Assembly (NCBI GenBank): GCA_030427205.1
Contig: JAUHXC010000001.1
Location: 868,001-932,000, forward strand
Direction: 5' to 3'
Source: a bacterium
Lineage (GTDB): Bacteria > Myxococcota_A > Bradymonadia > UBA7976 > UBA1532
Length of the DNA stretch: 64,000 nt
The position numbers were made by a program, and so were the translations under genes. The notes below the pieces were generated by a model. It saw only the letters and a program-made list of their open reading frames with translations. It ran no database searches and had not been told where the DNA came from. Shown in pieces: positions 44,363-53,546 of this stretch (positions are counted from its first letter, which is position 1; each line of letters starts with the position of its first letter).

Positions 44363-45056
44363 GGGCGCTCCGGTCGTCGTGCGACAGGCGGCCGGCGGCC
44401 TCGGCGAGGCACTCCAGCGAGTCGAAGACCACCGTGTGCCGCCGCAGGGCCGAGACGTCGCCGCACAGGTCGGTGCAGCCCACCACGACCCCGTCGCAGT
44501 CGTGGGCCCACCCGGCGACCTCGTCGGCGAAGCGCCCGGCGGTGCCGCGCAGGTCGAGCGCCTCGCGGATGCGGCGATCGACCTGCCGCTGCGCCGCGGG
44601 GCCGGGGGTGACGCACTCGATGCCCCGCGCGGCGAGGCGGCGCGCGTAGAGGCCGGTCGCGCAGGTGGTGCTCGTCGCCAGCAGGAGGACCCGCCGCAGG
44701 CCGGCCTCGGCGACCGCCGCGGCGGTGGCGTCGGCCATGTTGACGTGGGGCATGTCGGCCCGGCGGCAGATGGCCGCCAGCTCGTCCTGCAGCGTATTGC
44801 ACGGCATGACGATGCGCCGCGCGCCGCCGGCCCGCAGGCGCTGCACCGCGTCGGCGAGCAGGTGGCGCACGCCGGCCTGGGCCGGGCTGTCCTCGGCGCG
44901 CCCGGCGAGGTAGGCGTCCTCGATGACCTCGGTCATGGCGATGCTGTGGATCAGCAGCGGCGGCAGGTCGCGGCGCGTCGACGAGGCGCGCTCGGTCAGG
45001 CTGAGGTAGAGCCGGGCGGTCGCGCGCGGCCCGACGCCGCCGATGATCCCCAACAC
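44352..45056 (-). CDS. Aspartate/glutamate-type racemase
   Basis: A 234-residue protein. The opening GIIGGVGP, the first catalytic Cys in MPCNTLQ (about residue 84) and the second in VGCTDL (about 185) define the Asp/Glu/hydantoin racemase family, which uses two Cys as acid and base without cofactor. Start GTG 45056 is 1 nt after the stop of the large synthetase, so it belongs to the cluster operon. It could supply a D-amino acid (D-Asp or D-Glu) as a building block; neither synthetase has an epimerisation domain. Confidence 0.88.
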   Translation of the reverse strand: MLGIIGGVGPRATARLYLSLTERASSTRRDLPPLLIHSIAMTEVIEDAYLAGRAEDSPAQAGVRHLLADAVQRLRAGGARRIVMPCNTLQDELAAICRRADMPHVNMADATAAAVAEAGLRRVLLLATSTTCATGLYARRLAARGIECVTPGPAAQRQVDRRIREALDLRGTAGRFADEVAGWAHDCDGVVVGCTDLCGDVSALRRHTVVFDSLECLAEAAGRLSHDDRSARAG

Positions 45057-45057
45057 G

Positions 45058-48000
45058 TCAGAACTCCTCCTCGACGCGGTCGTCGTCCTCGGCCGGCAGC
45101 GGGCCGCCCATCACCGCGTGTACGAGGCGGTGATCCTGGGCCACGGCCAGCCCCGAGCGCAAGCGGTCGAACGAGACTTGACCCATTTGACACAGACCGA
45201 TACCCGAGGTCGCGGCGTTCATCTCGAGCAGCTGGCAGATCAGCCCGGATTCGATGGCGGCGAAGCGCAGGCTGGCGTCGCGATACAGCGGCACGATGGC
45301 CCGCAGGTCGACGAGCAGGAAGAGGCCGAAGGCCGCCTCGGCCCAGACCGGGCGTTCGGCGGGGCCGAACGCGGCGTCGTCGAAGGGCTCGGCGGAGAGC
45401 CGCACCAGCCGATGCTCGGCCCGATCGTGGTGATAGAAGCCGCCCGCGAGCCCCATGACCCGCTGCGGTTTGACGTACAGCGCCACCTGGATCGGGTACA
45501 GGCCGCCGGCGGACCCGTGGGCATAGCGCGGTCGCCCCCCCTCCTCGAAGCGCCGTAGCAGGGCCAGCAGGGCCCCCAGGGCGGCCATCGGCAGCGGCTG
45601 CGGGTCGAAGCGGCGATGGGAGCGGCGCGCCCGCAGCAGCGTATCGAGCGCAGGGGGGATCGCGCGATCGAGCTGCACCGCCGGGCCATCGACCCGCCGC
45701 AGGCCATGTTCGGCGCGGCCGAACGCGTCCCGCTCGGTGGGCTCGACGATGGCCGGATAGCGCGCGAGCAGGTCGTCGTCGGCGCGCCCGTCGAGGCCCG
45801 CGGCGGCGGCGATGGCGGCGACGGTGGGGTGCTCGAACACCGCCTCGACCGGCACGGTCAGGCCCAGCCGGGCTTCGAGCCGGTTGACGATGCGCATGAT
45901 GTCGATCGAGGTGGCGCCGAGGTCGAAGAGGTCGGCCTCGAGCGGCACGGGGCGGTCGAGCACCTCGGCGACCAGCGCGGCCACCGGGCCGGCGCTGCGG
46001 GCGGCGGTCGAGGCGTTGGGCGCTGGGGCGGGCGCGGCGGCCGGCGCGGGCAGGGCCTTGCGGTCGACCTTGCCGTTGGCGGTCAGCGGCAGCTGCTCGA
46101 GCGCCACGAAGCGGGCGGGCACCATATAGGCCGGCAGCAGCGCCGAGAGGTGGCCGCGCAGGTCGTCGGCGCTCGCCGCGCCGACGCTGTAGGCCACCAG
46201 CACCTTGTCGGCGTGGCGCTCGCCGTGGGCGACGACCACCGCCTGCTCGACCCCCGGATGCCGGCCGAGCGCGGCCTCGATGTCGCCCAGCTCGACCCGG
46301 AAGCCCTGCACCTTCACCTGCAGGTCGACCCGGCCCATGAACTCGATGTCCAGGTCGCCGTCGGCGCCGACGACGAAGCGCCCGCGGTCGCCGGTTCGAT
46401 AGAGCCGCGCGCCCGATTCGGGGTGCTCGACGAAGGCCGCCGCGGTGCGCTCGGGGTCGCCGAAGTAGCCCAGCGCGACCCCCATCCCGCCGATGTAGAG
46501 CATGCCCGGCACGCCGACCGGACACGGCCGCAGCGCGGCGTCGAGCACATGGAAGGTCTGATTGTCGAGCGGGCGGCCGTAGGGCACGCTCGTCCAGTGG
46601 GGCAGCACCCGCTCGATGGGGTGCCAGATCGACCAGATCGAGGCCTCGGTGGCGCCGCCGAGGCTGATGGCCCGCGGGTGGCCGGGCAGGGCCGTGATCT
46701 TCGGCGGCACGGTGAGCGGGATCCAGTCGCCGCTCATCATCACGACCCGCAGCGAGGCCAGCTGCGCGGCGCGGGCGTCGTCGTCGAGCAGCACGTCGAC
46801 GAAGGCGGGCACGGTATTCCAGAGGGTCACCCGATGGGCCTCGACCAGCTCGGCCCAGCGGCGCGGCTCGCGGCCGTCGGTGGGCCGCGGCATCACGATG
46901 GCCCCGCCGGCGGCGAGCAGCCCGAAGATGTCGTAGACCGACAGGTCGAAGCTCAGCGCCGAGAGGGCCAGCACCCGATCGTCGGGGCCGACGGCGAACC
47001 GGCGGTTGATGTCGACGCAGGTATTGTGGGCCCCGCGGTGGTCGATCATCACCCCCTTGGGCCGCCCGGTGGAGCCCGAGGTGAAGATGACGTAGGCCAG
47101 GTCGCCGGGCCCCTGGCGGGTGGGCGGCGGCCCGTCGGGTTCGGCGGCGATCGCCGGGTCGTCGAGGGCGATGCGCTCGACGCCCGCGGGCAGCGTCAGC
47201 CCGGTCGCGCCGTGCACCAGCACCCGCTCGACCTCGCCCTGCTCGAGGATCTCCGCCAGCCGGGCGGCGGGCAGCCGCGGCGAGACGGGCAGGTAGGCCG
47301 CGCCGGCGTAGAGCACGCCGAGCACGCCGACGATCTGACCCCAGCCCTTGTCCATGGCCACCGCGACCAGCTCGCCGGGGCGGGCGCCGCGGGCGATGAG
47401 GTGGTGGGCGAGCCGATGGGCCTCGGCGGCCAGCTCGCCGTAGCTCAACGTGCGGTCGGGGGCGATGACCGCCGGCCGCCCGGGGTGCTGCCGGGCCTGG
47501 CGGGCGAAGCCGGCGTGCAGCAGCGCGGGGGTCACCTCGACGGCGGTGGCGTTGTAGCGCTGGCGGGCGCGGGCCTCGGCGGGCGGCAGCAGCCGGCGGC
47601 GGGTCTCGGCCCAGGGCGCCGTCCAGGCGGCGTCGTCGGCGGCGAGCGCGTCCATGTGGCGGGCGCAGGCGGCGAAGATCGCCTCGATGACCCCCGGCAC
47701 GAAGAGCCCCTCGACGATGTTCCAGCGGATCTGCAGCGCGCCGCCCTCTTCGAAGGCGATGTGGTCGAAGAAGATCTGCGGGGTCTGGGTGATGTCGTGC
47801 ACCACCTCGCCCAGCCAGTCGGTCACCGCGCCGCCCGGCGCCTGCAGCTCGTCGCCGAGCACGCTGGTGAAGACCACCGGCGCCAGCAGCCCCTCGGGCC
47901 GCTGGCGGGCGAGGGCGCGCAGCACCTCGACCCCGCCGAACGTGCCGTGGGCCAGATCGCGCATCAGCTGGCCCTGCAGCGCCCGGGCCCGGCCGATGAA

Positions 48001-50937
48001 GTCGGCGTCGCCCGGCGGCTCGACGACGAGCAGGGTCAGGGCGCTGAAGTCGCCGACCACGTCGTTGACCTGCGGGTGCAGCGGCAGGCGGCGATAGGTG
48101 GTCAGGTTGAGCAGGAAGCGCGCGCTCTGGCTCCACGGGCGCAGGGCGTCGGCGAAGACCGCCAGCAGCAGCCCCGAGGGGGTGATGCCGAAGCGCGCGG
48201 CGCCGCCCTGCAGCCGGCTCCACGTCGCGCGGTCGACGCGCCGCTCGAGCTGGAAGAAGCGCGGCGTGCCCAGGCTGTCGGGCTGCGCGGTGAGGGGCAG
48301 CGCGGGGGCGCGGGGCAGGTCGGCCAGCCGGTCGAGCCAGTAGCGGCGGTCGCCGGCCCGGGGCTCGGCGCTGGACTCCGCCTGCAGCACGTAGTCGCGG
48401 AAGGTCAGCTCGAGCGGCGGCAGGGTCTCGCCGGCGTAGAGCCGCTGCCACTCGCCGAAGACGATGAAGCGGCTGCGGGCGTCGAAGAACAGGGCGTCGA
48501 AGCGGGTGTAGACCCGCATGCGGTCGTCGGGCAGCAGCGCCAGCCGCACGTCGAATGTGGGCCAGGCATCGCACGACAGCGCGCCGTGGCTCAGCGTCTC
48601 CCGCAGGGCGGCGAGGCGTCGCCCGCGGGCCTCGGCGTCGAGCGGGCGCAGGTCTTCGACCGGCATCGCATAGCGCGGCACCTCGGGCAGGACCTGCTGC
48701 CGCCCGTCGCGGATGACCGTGCGCAGGTTGGGGTGGCGGGCGATCATGGCGTCCCAGGCGGCGGCCAGCCGCGCGGGGTCGAGGCCCTCGCCTTCGAACT
48801 CGCAGTAGGCGTGCACCGAGCGCCCGCCGAGGGCGAAGGCGGTGCTGCGCCCGGCCCAGTACGCCTGCTGGATGGCCGTCAGCGGGAAAGGCTCGCCCGC
48901 CGCGTCGGGGTCGGGCTCGATCGCGCCGTCCTCGGCGTCGCCGATGGTGATCTCGCCCGCCTGCTCGGCGAGCCACGCCGCCAGCCGGGCCACCGTCGGG
49001 GTGTCGAACAGCGAGATCGAGGCCTCGAGCCCGCGCAGCCGCTGCTGCATGCGGCCCATGGCGGTGACCGCCTTGATCGAGTCGCCGCCGATCTCGAAGA
49101 AGTGGTCGTCGATGCCCAGCGGGCGGCCGAGCACCTCGCGCCAGATGTCGACCAGCGCCGCCTCGAGCGGGCTGCGCGGGGCGGCGCCCGACCGCGCGGG
49201 CGCCTCGGCGACGACGCCCACGCCGTAGTCGCCGCGGTCGAAGCGGCGGGCCAGCGCGTTGCGTCGGATCTTGCCGATAGCGGTCTTGGGCACCGCCTCG
49301 GGGTCGAGCGGCACGACGTGGTGCGGGTTGACGCCGGCCCGCTTGACGAGCGCCTCGCGCATGGCGCGCACCACCGCCGCGACCTCGGCGTCGGGGTCGG
49401 GGCTGAAGAAGATCGCCAGCCGCTCGCCGGCCTGTCCGCTGGGGTCGGCCACCGCGCAGGCGGCGGTGTACGACAGCGCGACGCCGGCGACGCCCTCGAC
49501 CACCTCTTCGAGCGCCCGGCAGTCGTAGTTGACCCCGTTGATGATGAGGATGTCCTTGGTGCGGCCGGTCAGCACCAGCTGGCCGTCGAGCGCGCAGCCC
49601 AGGTCGCCGGTCTCGAGCCAGCCGTCGGCCCCGAAGACCGCCGCGGTGCGCGCCGGATCGTCGAGGTAGCCCGCGGCCAGGGCCTCGCCGGCGAACTGCA
49701 CCCGCCCCACCACGCCCACCGGCAGCGGGCGCCCCGCGCCGTCGACCACCCGCATCGCGCAGCCGGGGATCGGCCGCCCGAGCAAGGCGTAGGGCCGGGC
49801 GCCGGGGTGGCCGGGCTCGACGCGCTGCACCGCCTCGCCGGGCACGCCGACCCGGGCGAGCCAGACGAAGCCCAGCGGGCGCTCGGCGGTGGGCGCGTAG
49901 TAGGTGATGCCCGCGGAGACCTCGACCATGCCGAAGCTGGGCCGGAAGCCGGTGCGCGGGAAGCCGAACCGGGCGGCGCCGTCGAGGAAGGCGCGCATGG
50001 CCGGCTCGGAGGCCGCCTCGCCCCCCGAGATGAGGAACCGCACGCAGCTCAGATTCCAGCGCCCGTCGCCGAGCGCGCCGGCCCGCTCGGCGAGGGCCCG
50101 GGCGATGAGCGCGTAGACGAAGTTGGGGCCCCAGGTGTGGGTCACCCGATGGCGATGGATGATGTCCAGCAGCCGCAGCGGGTCTTCGAGGATGTGATCC
50201 TTGCCCACGTAGACCAGCGCGCAGCCCAGGGACAGGCTGCGGATGTGCTCGGTGAGGCTGCCGATGTGGTCGAAGGGCAGCCAGTTGAGGTTGACGTCGT
50301 CGGGGCGGTGGCCGTTGTGCAGGTTGGCGCCGGCGTTGCGCTGCAGCACGCAGCGGTGGGTCAGCATGATGCACTTGGGGTCGCCGGTGCTGCCCGACGA
50401 GAAGCAGAGGAACGCCAGCGCGTCGCCGGCGGCCCGGTGCACCCGCTCGTCCGGCGGGCCGTCGGCCAGCGCCGACCAGGACAGCGCCCCGTGCCCACTC
50501 AGCGCCCCGTGCCCGGCCGGCGTCCGCCCGTCTTCGAGCACCACCAGCGGGTCGTCGAGGCGCTGCACCACCGCCAGCAGCTGGTCGTAGGCCTTGTGCC
50601 CCGGCTCGAAGTGCGTCGGCACCTCCATCACGAGCGGCACCGCGCCGGCCAGCAGGCAGCCCCAGAAGGCGGGCAGGACCGCGTCGGCGCGATCGAGCAC
50701 CAGCACCACCCGCCGCCCGGGCTCGACGCCGCGGGCGCGCAGCCCGCCGCAGACCCGCCGCGCGTCGTCGAGCAGGGCGCGGTGGCTGCTGTGCAGCACC
50801 CCGGCGGGGGTCACGTGCACCACCGGGCGGTCGACGCGCGCGGCGCGCAGCAGCACCTCGGGCAGGCAGGTCATCTGCGCGGGCGGCAGGTCGCCGCCCT
50901 TCAGCAGCGCGGGCGTATCGGCGGTCGAGGCGGCCAT
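45058..50937 (-). CDS. NRPS: AMP-ligase-PCP-Cy-A(Cys)-PCP-oxidase
   Basis: A 1959-residue synthetase. Order: loading AMP-ligase with FSSGSTGDPK (about 179), PCP1 with FFEIGGDS (about 614), heterocyclization domain with D-A-L-F-F-D in place of HHxxxDG (about 816), adenylation domain with FTSGSTGRPKG (about 1290), PCP2 with LFDLGATS (about 1674), and a C-terminal FMN oxidase of the SagB/McbC nitroreductase type (RRSHRRF about 1777, GSAGGLYPI about 1810). The A-domain pocket reads D-L-Y-N-M-S-L-I, one change from the known Cys code DLYNLSLI. It should couple a starter acid to Cys, cyclise to thiazoline and oxidise to thiazole. The start overlaps the upstream gene (TGATG). Confidence 0.94.
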   Translation of the reverse strand: MAASTADTPALLKGGDLPPAQMTCLPEVLLRAARVDRPVVHVTPAGVLHSSHRALLDDARRVCGGLRARGVEPGRRVVLVLDRADAVLPAFWGCLLAGAVPLVMEVPTHFEPGHKAYDQLLAVVQRLDDPLVVLEDGRTPAGHGALSGHGALSWSALADGPPDERVHRAAGDALAFLCFSSGSTGDPKCIMLTHRCVLQRNAGANLHNGHRPDDVNLNWLPFDHIGSLTEHIRSLSLGCALVYVGKDHILEDPLRLLDIIHRHRVTHTWGPNFVYALIARALAERAGALGDGRWNLSCVRFLISGGEAASEPAMRAFLDGAARFGFPRTGFRPSFGMVEVSAGITYYAPTAERPLGFVWLARVGVPGEAVQRVEPGHPGARPYALLGRPIPGCAMRVVDGAGRPLPVGVVGRVQFAGEALAAGYLDDPARTAAVFGADGWLETGDLGCALDGQLVLTGRTKDILIINGVNYDCRALEEVVEGVAGVALSYTAACAVADPSGQAGERLAIFFSPDPDAEVAAVVRAMREALVKRAGVNPHHVVPLDPEAVPKTAIGKIRRNALARRFDRGDYGVGVVAEAPARSGAAPRSPLEAALVDIWREVLGRPLGIDDHFFEIGGDSIKAVTAMGRMQQRLRGLEASISLFDTPTVARLAAWLAEQAGEITIGDAEDGAIEPDPDAAGEPFPLTAIQQAYWAGRSTAFALGGRSVHAYCEFEGEGLDPARLAAAWDAMIARHPNLRTVIRDGRQQVLPEVPRYAMPVEDLRPLDAEARGRRLAALRETLSHGALSCDAWPTFDVRLALLPDDRMRVYTRFDALFFDARSRFIVFGEWQRLYAGETLPPLELTFRDYVLQAESSAEPRAGDRRYWLDRLADLPRAPALPLTAQPDSLGTPRFFQLERRVDRATWSRLQGGAARFGITPSGLLLAVFADALRPWSQSARFLLNLTTYRRLPLHPQVNDVVGDFSALTLLVVEPPGDADFIGRARALQGQLMRDLAHGTFGGVEVLRALARQRPEGLLAPVVFTSVLGDELQAPGGAVTDWLGEVVHDITQTPQIFFDHIAFEEGGALQIRWNIVEGLFVPGVIEAIFAACARHMDALAADDAAWTAPWAETRRRLLPPAEARARQRYNATAVEVTPALLHAGFARQARQHPGRPAVIAPDRTLSYGELAAEAHRLAHHLIARGARPGELVAVAMDKGWGQIVGVLGVLYAGAAYLPVSPRLPAARLAEILEQGEVERVLVHGATGLTLPAGVERIALDDPAIAAEPDGPPPTRQGPGDLAYVIFTSGSTGRPKGVMIDHRGAHNTCVDINRRFAVGPDDRVLALSALSFDLSVYDIFGLLAAGGAIVMPRPTDGREPRRWAELVEAHRVTLWNTVPAFVDVLLDDDARAAQLASLRVVMMSGDWIPLTVPPKITALPGHPRAISLGGATEASIWSIWHPIERVLPHWTSVPYGRPLDNQTFHVLDAALRPCPVGVPGMLYIGGMGVALGYFGDPERTAAAFVEHPESGARLYRTGDRGRFVVGADGDLDIEFMGRVDLQVKVQGFRVELGDIEAALGRHPGVEQAVVVAHGERHADKVLVAYSVGAASADDLRGHLSALLPAYMVPARFVALEQLPLTANGKVDRKALPAPAAAPAPAPNASTAARSAGPVAALVAEVLDRPVPLEADLFDLGATSIDIMRIVNRLEARLGLTVPVEAVFEHPTVAAIAAAAGLDGRADDDLLARYPAIVEPTERDAFGRAEHGLRRVDGPAVQLDRAIPPALDTLLRARRSHRRFDPQPLPMAALGALLALLRRFEEGGRPRYAHGSAGGLYPIQVALYVKPQRVMGLAGGFYHHDRAEHRLVRLSAEPFDDAAFGPAERPVWAEAAFGLFLLVDLRAIVPLYRDASLRFAAIESGLICQLLEMNAATSGIGLCQMGQVSFDRLRSGLAVAQDHRLVHAVMGGPLPAEDDDRVEEEF

Positions 50938-52202
50938 CAGAACGACCACTCCTCCCGCTCGGGGGCCTCGATGGCGTAGCCCAGCGCCGCGGCGAGCTCG
51001 ATCGTCTCGTCGCACAGGGTGTGGTCGGGCGCGTGGGCCCGCCAGCCGTCGGCGGCGGCGGGGTCGATGCGGCGGCGCTGATGGAAGCCGGGATCGCCCA
51101 GCATGCGGCCGCCGGCGGCGATGCCGTCGGTCATGCGCCCGGCGTCGTCGGCGTAGGGGTCGAGCATGGCCGGGTGCAGCGTGAGGCCCAGCGCGGCGCA
51201 CAGGGCCTTCATCTGGCCGGCGGGGTCGGTCACCAGATCTTCGAAGACCACCCGCTGCTGGCGATGCGGCGGCACCCGGGCGAGCAGCGCGCCGATGTGC
51301 CGCTGGGCCGCCAGCCACCACAGCTCGGCCCGGGCCGGGCCCGTCGCCGGCAGGCCGTCATCGGCGGTCGCCGCGGTCACCCGGTCGGCGCGCAGCGCGT
51401 CGAAGGAGGCGATCATCGCCAGCGGATGGCGCACGAGGTGGATGAAGAACGGCTCGTCGAACTCGGCCTCGGCCCGGCGCAGCGCGGCGGGGTTCTGGGC
51501 GTAGCTCGGGGTCTTGTCCACCAGCACCCGGTCGCCGATGCGCGCCTGCAGCCAGCGGTAGGCGCCGTGGGTGCGCATGCCCGCGGCGACGAGGGCGTCG
51601 ACCCGCTGCTCCGCCGCCGCCCGCCCGCAGCCCTCGGCCGCCATCACCGCCCGCACGAAGCCTTCGGTCAGGAACGCGGCCCGCCCCGAGAGGCGCGCCC
51701 GCCGCTCGGCCATGGTGCCGAAGCCCAGCAGGTACAGCTCGGGCGGGGCGAAGAGCGCCGGGTGCCCGCCCAGCATGACCCGCAGCAGGGTCGATCCCGA
51801 GCGCGGCGGCGCGAGCACGAAGATCGCCCGCCGGTTGAGGCCGCCGGCGCGATCCACCGGCACCGCGGGGTCGTTATTGCGCCCGGCGAGGTGCCGCAGG
51901 CCGCGCTCGATGGCCTCGGCGGTGAGCAGCTCGGGGCCGGCGCGCTCGACCGGCCGGGCGAGCGCCGCGGCCATGTGGCGCGCGGTGCCCGCCTCGAAGA
52001 CGATCGCCGGGTGCAGGATGCCGCTGGCCGTATCCTGCAGGCGGTTGACGATCATCGTCGCCTGCACCGAGGTGCCGCCGAGGGCGAAGAAGTCGTCATC
52101 GGCGGCGACGTCGACGCCGAGCACGGCCGACCAGACCGCGCGGACCCGATCGATCGACGCTGCCGGTGGCTCCTGGGTGTATTCCGTCAGCTGCTCCGAC
52201 AC
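50937..52202 (-). CDS. PCP-sulfotransferase fusion protein
   Basis: A 421-residue protein, first gene of the main cluster operon; start GTG 52202 behind a GGGGGG run. Residues about 15-85 are a peptidyl carrier domain with FFALGGTSV (Ser about 44). Residues about 125-415 are a sulfotransferase (Sulfotransfer_3 type) with PAPS loop LAPPRSGSTLLRVML (about 136) and the second motif HLVRHPLAMIASFDALR (about 258). Covalent carrier-sulfotransferase links are known from curacin synthase, where sulfation triggers chain release. Here there is no adjoining thioesterase, so sulfation of a PCP-bound residue or of the growing chain is the simplest reading. Confidence 0.88.
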   Translation of the reverse strand: MSEQLTEYTQEPPAASIDRVRAVWSAVLGVDVAADDDFFALGGTSVQATMIVNRLQDTASGILHPAIVFEAGTARHMAAALARPVERAGPELLTAEAIERGLRHLAGRNNDPAVPVDRAGGLNRRAIFVLAPPRSGSTLLRVMLGGHPALFAPPELYLLGFGTMAERRARLSGRAAFLTEGFVRAVMAAEGCGRAAAEQRVDALVAAGMRTHGAYRWLQARIGDRVLVDKTPSYAQNPAALRRAEAEFDEPFFIHLVRHPLAMIASFDALRADRVTAATADDGLPATGPARAELWWLAAQRHIGALLARVPPHRQQRVVFEDLVTDPAGQMKALCAALGLTLHPAMLDPYADDAGRMTDGIAAGGRMLGDPGFHQRRRIDPAAADGWRAHAPDHTLCDETIELAAALGYAIEAPEREEWSF

Positions 52203-52226
52203 GACGCCCCCCGGTTTGGCTGCACG

Positions 52227-52255
52227 AAGATGGATGGGCGTTCGGCCGCTGTCAA
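52227..52255 (-). promoter_or_regulatory. Promoter of the main cluster operon
   Basis: On the minus strand, TTGACA (52255-52250, a perfect -35), a 17-nt spacer and CATCTT (52232-52227). Start of the PCP-sulfotransferase gene is 25 nt downstream. Confidence 0.5.
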
Positions 52256-52260
52256 CGCCC
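52236..52260. promoter_or_regulatory. Inverted repeat covering the -35 of the cluster promoter
   Basis: GGGCGTT (52236-52242) and AACGCCC (52254-52260), perfect, 11-nt loop. It covers the -35 hexamer, so it may be an operator; it could also end rseP transcription, though no T tract follows. Confidence 0.4.
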
Positions 52261-52280
52261 GGCAGGGCGCCGGGCCGCGC

Positions 52281-53438
52281 TCAGAAGAAGATCTCGGCGA
52301 TGTCGCGGAAGAGCACGAAGCCGATCAGCCCGAAGAGGAACAACAGCCCCACCGCGTGCACCAGGATCTCGAAGCGCGGCGGCACGGGGCGCCGGGCGAC
52401 GGCCTCGATGCCGATGAACATCAGCCGCCCGCCGTCGAGCCCGGGGATCGGCAGCAGGTTCAACAGGCCGAGGTTGACCGAGATGAACGCCAGAAAAGGC
52501 AGGAACCAGCCCCAGCCCATGTCGACCTGATCGGCGCCGAGCTGGGCCATCTTGACCACGCTGCCGAGCTGCACCTCGTCGCTGCCCTGGAAGAGCTTGC
52601 CGATGCCCTCGACGATGAAGCCGGTCACCGCGACCGTCTCGTCCCAGCCGAGCACCGCGGCGGCGGCGAGGCTCTCGGCCCCGAAGGTGCGCACCTGGGG
52701 GTTGATGCCCAGCAGGTAACCCCGCGGGCTCTCCTGCGGGCTGACGGCGATGACCATGCGCGGCCACTCCGCCGGCGGCACGGGCACCGCGGCGAGCAGG
52801 CCGTCGTCGCCGTAGGGGCGCCACTCGATGGGCATCTCTGCGCCGGCGGGCGGGCGGGCGACGGTCAGCATCAGCGGGCGGCCTTCGCTCTCGCCGACCG
52901 CCCGGCGCAGCACGCTGAAGCGCACCACCGCCTCGCCGTCGATGCGCTCGATGACGTCGCCGGCCAAGAGCCCCGCCGCGGCGGCGCCGCTGTCGGGCTT
53001 GACCTTGTCGACCACCAGCGTGGCGTCTTTCTTGAAGCCGATGGTGGTGCCCGCCGACAGCGCGAAGAGGCCGAAGAAGACGACGAAGGCGAAGGCGAAG
53101 TTGAACGTCGAGCCCGCCGCGACGAAGAGCGTGCGCTGCCACAAGGGCCGCGACTCGTAGCTGCGCTGCTCGCCCGACAGGCTCTTGCGGTCGACGATGG
53201 CGGCGAACTCGTCGCCTTCGCCGCCGCCGCCGAGCCCGTCGACCTGCACGTAGCCGCCGATGGGGATCGCGGCGAGCTGGTAGATGGTCTCCGGGCCGCG
53301 GTAGCGCACCACCGCCGGGCCGAAGCCGATGGAGAACTTGACCACCCGCATACCCACCGCCCGGGCGGCGAGGAAGTGCCCCAGCTCGTGCACGACCACG
53401 AGCAGGCTGAGGCCGATGATGGTGATGACGAGGCTCAT
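52281..53438 (-). CDS. rseP: Site-2 intramembrane zinc protease RseP
   Basis: A 385-residue membrane protein. The zinc site HELGH lies in the first helix (about residue 17), a membrane-associated GGYV segment follows, one PDZ domain spans about 125-195 (KPDSGAAAAGLLAGDVIERIDGEAV), and the third zinc ligand is in PIPGLDGGRLMF (about 334). The last helix ends the protein. RseP cleaves anti-sigma factors and leftover signal peptides within the inner membrane. It has one clear PDZ domain, where E. coli RseP has two. It is divergent from the MoxR-type ATPase gene. Confidence 0.93.
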   Translation of the reverse strand: MSLVITIIGLSLLVVVHELGHFLAARAVGMRVVKFSIGFGPAVVRYRGPETIYQLAAIPIGGYVQVDGLGGGGEGDEFAAIVDRKSLSGEQRSYESRPLWQRTLFVAAGSTFNFAFAFVVFFGLFALSAGTTIGFKKDATLVVDKVKPDSGAAAAGLLAGDVIERIDGEAVVRFSVLRRAVGESEGRPLMLTVARPPAGAEMPIEWRPYGDDGLLAAVPVPPAEWPRMVIAVSPQESPRGYLLGINPQVRTFGAESLAAAAVLGWDETVAVTGFIVEGIGKLFQGSDEVQLGSVVKMAQLGADQVDMGWGWFLPFLAFISVNLGLLNLLPIPGLDGGRLMFIGIEAVARRPVPPRFEILVHAVGLLFLFGLIGFVLFRDIAEIFF

Positions 53439-53546
53439 GGATCGATCCGGAGGCTGCGCCGGTTGCGTCGGGTGGCGGACGGCCGCAGGATACCCGACTG
53501 AGCCATGCGGAAGACAGAGCCGATCTCCAGCGGAAGCGAGCGTTTG

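Larger units (their letters stand above)
28224..52202. other. Nonribosomal peptide biosynthetic gene cluster
   Basis: The stretch between the VCBS gene and rseP encodes one carrier-sulfotransferase fusion, three NRPS-type proteins, a racemase, a methyltransferase, two iron/2-oxoglutarate-type oxygenases, a flavin oxidoreductase, a second sulfotransferase, two half ABC transporters, and an unrecognised enzyme. Five PCPs, two amino-acid or acyl adenylation domains plus one terminal A domain, one thioesterase and two N-terminal docking domains are visible. No phosphopantetheinyl transferase is present, so one elsewhere must serve it. Confidence 0.85.

Noticed and set aside
45616..50979. Plus-strand open frame of about 1790 codons opposite the large NRPS
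   Set aside because: Same reason: antisense of a verified multi-domain synthetase.
53505..53546. Upstream ATG for the MoxR ATPase
   Set aside because: Its ribosome site is poorly spaced and the extra residues show no family similarity; kept as an alternative only.
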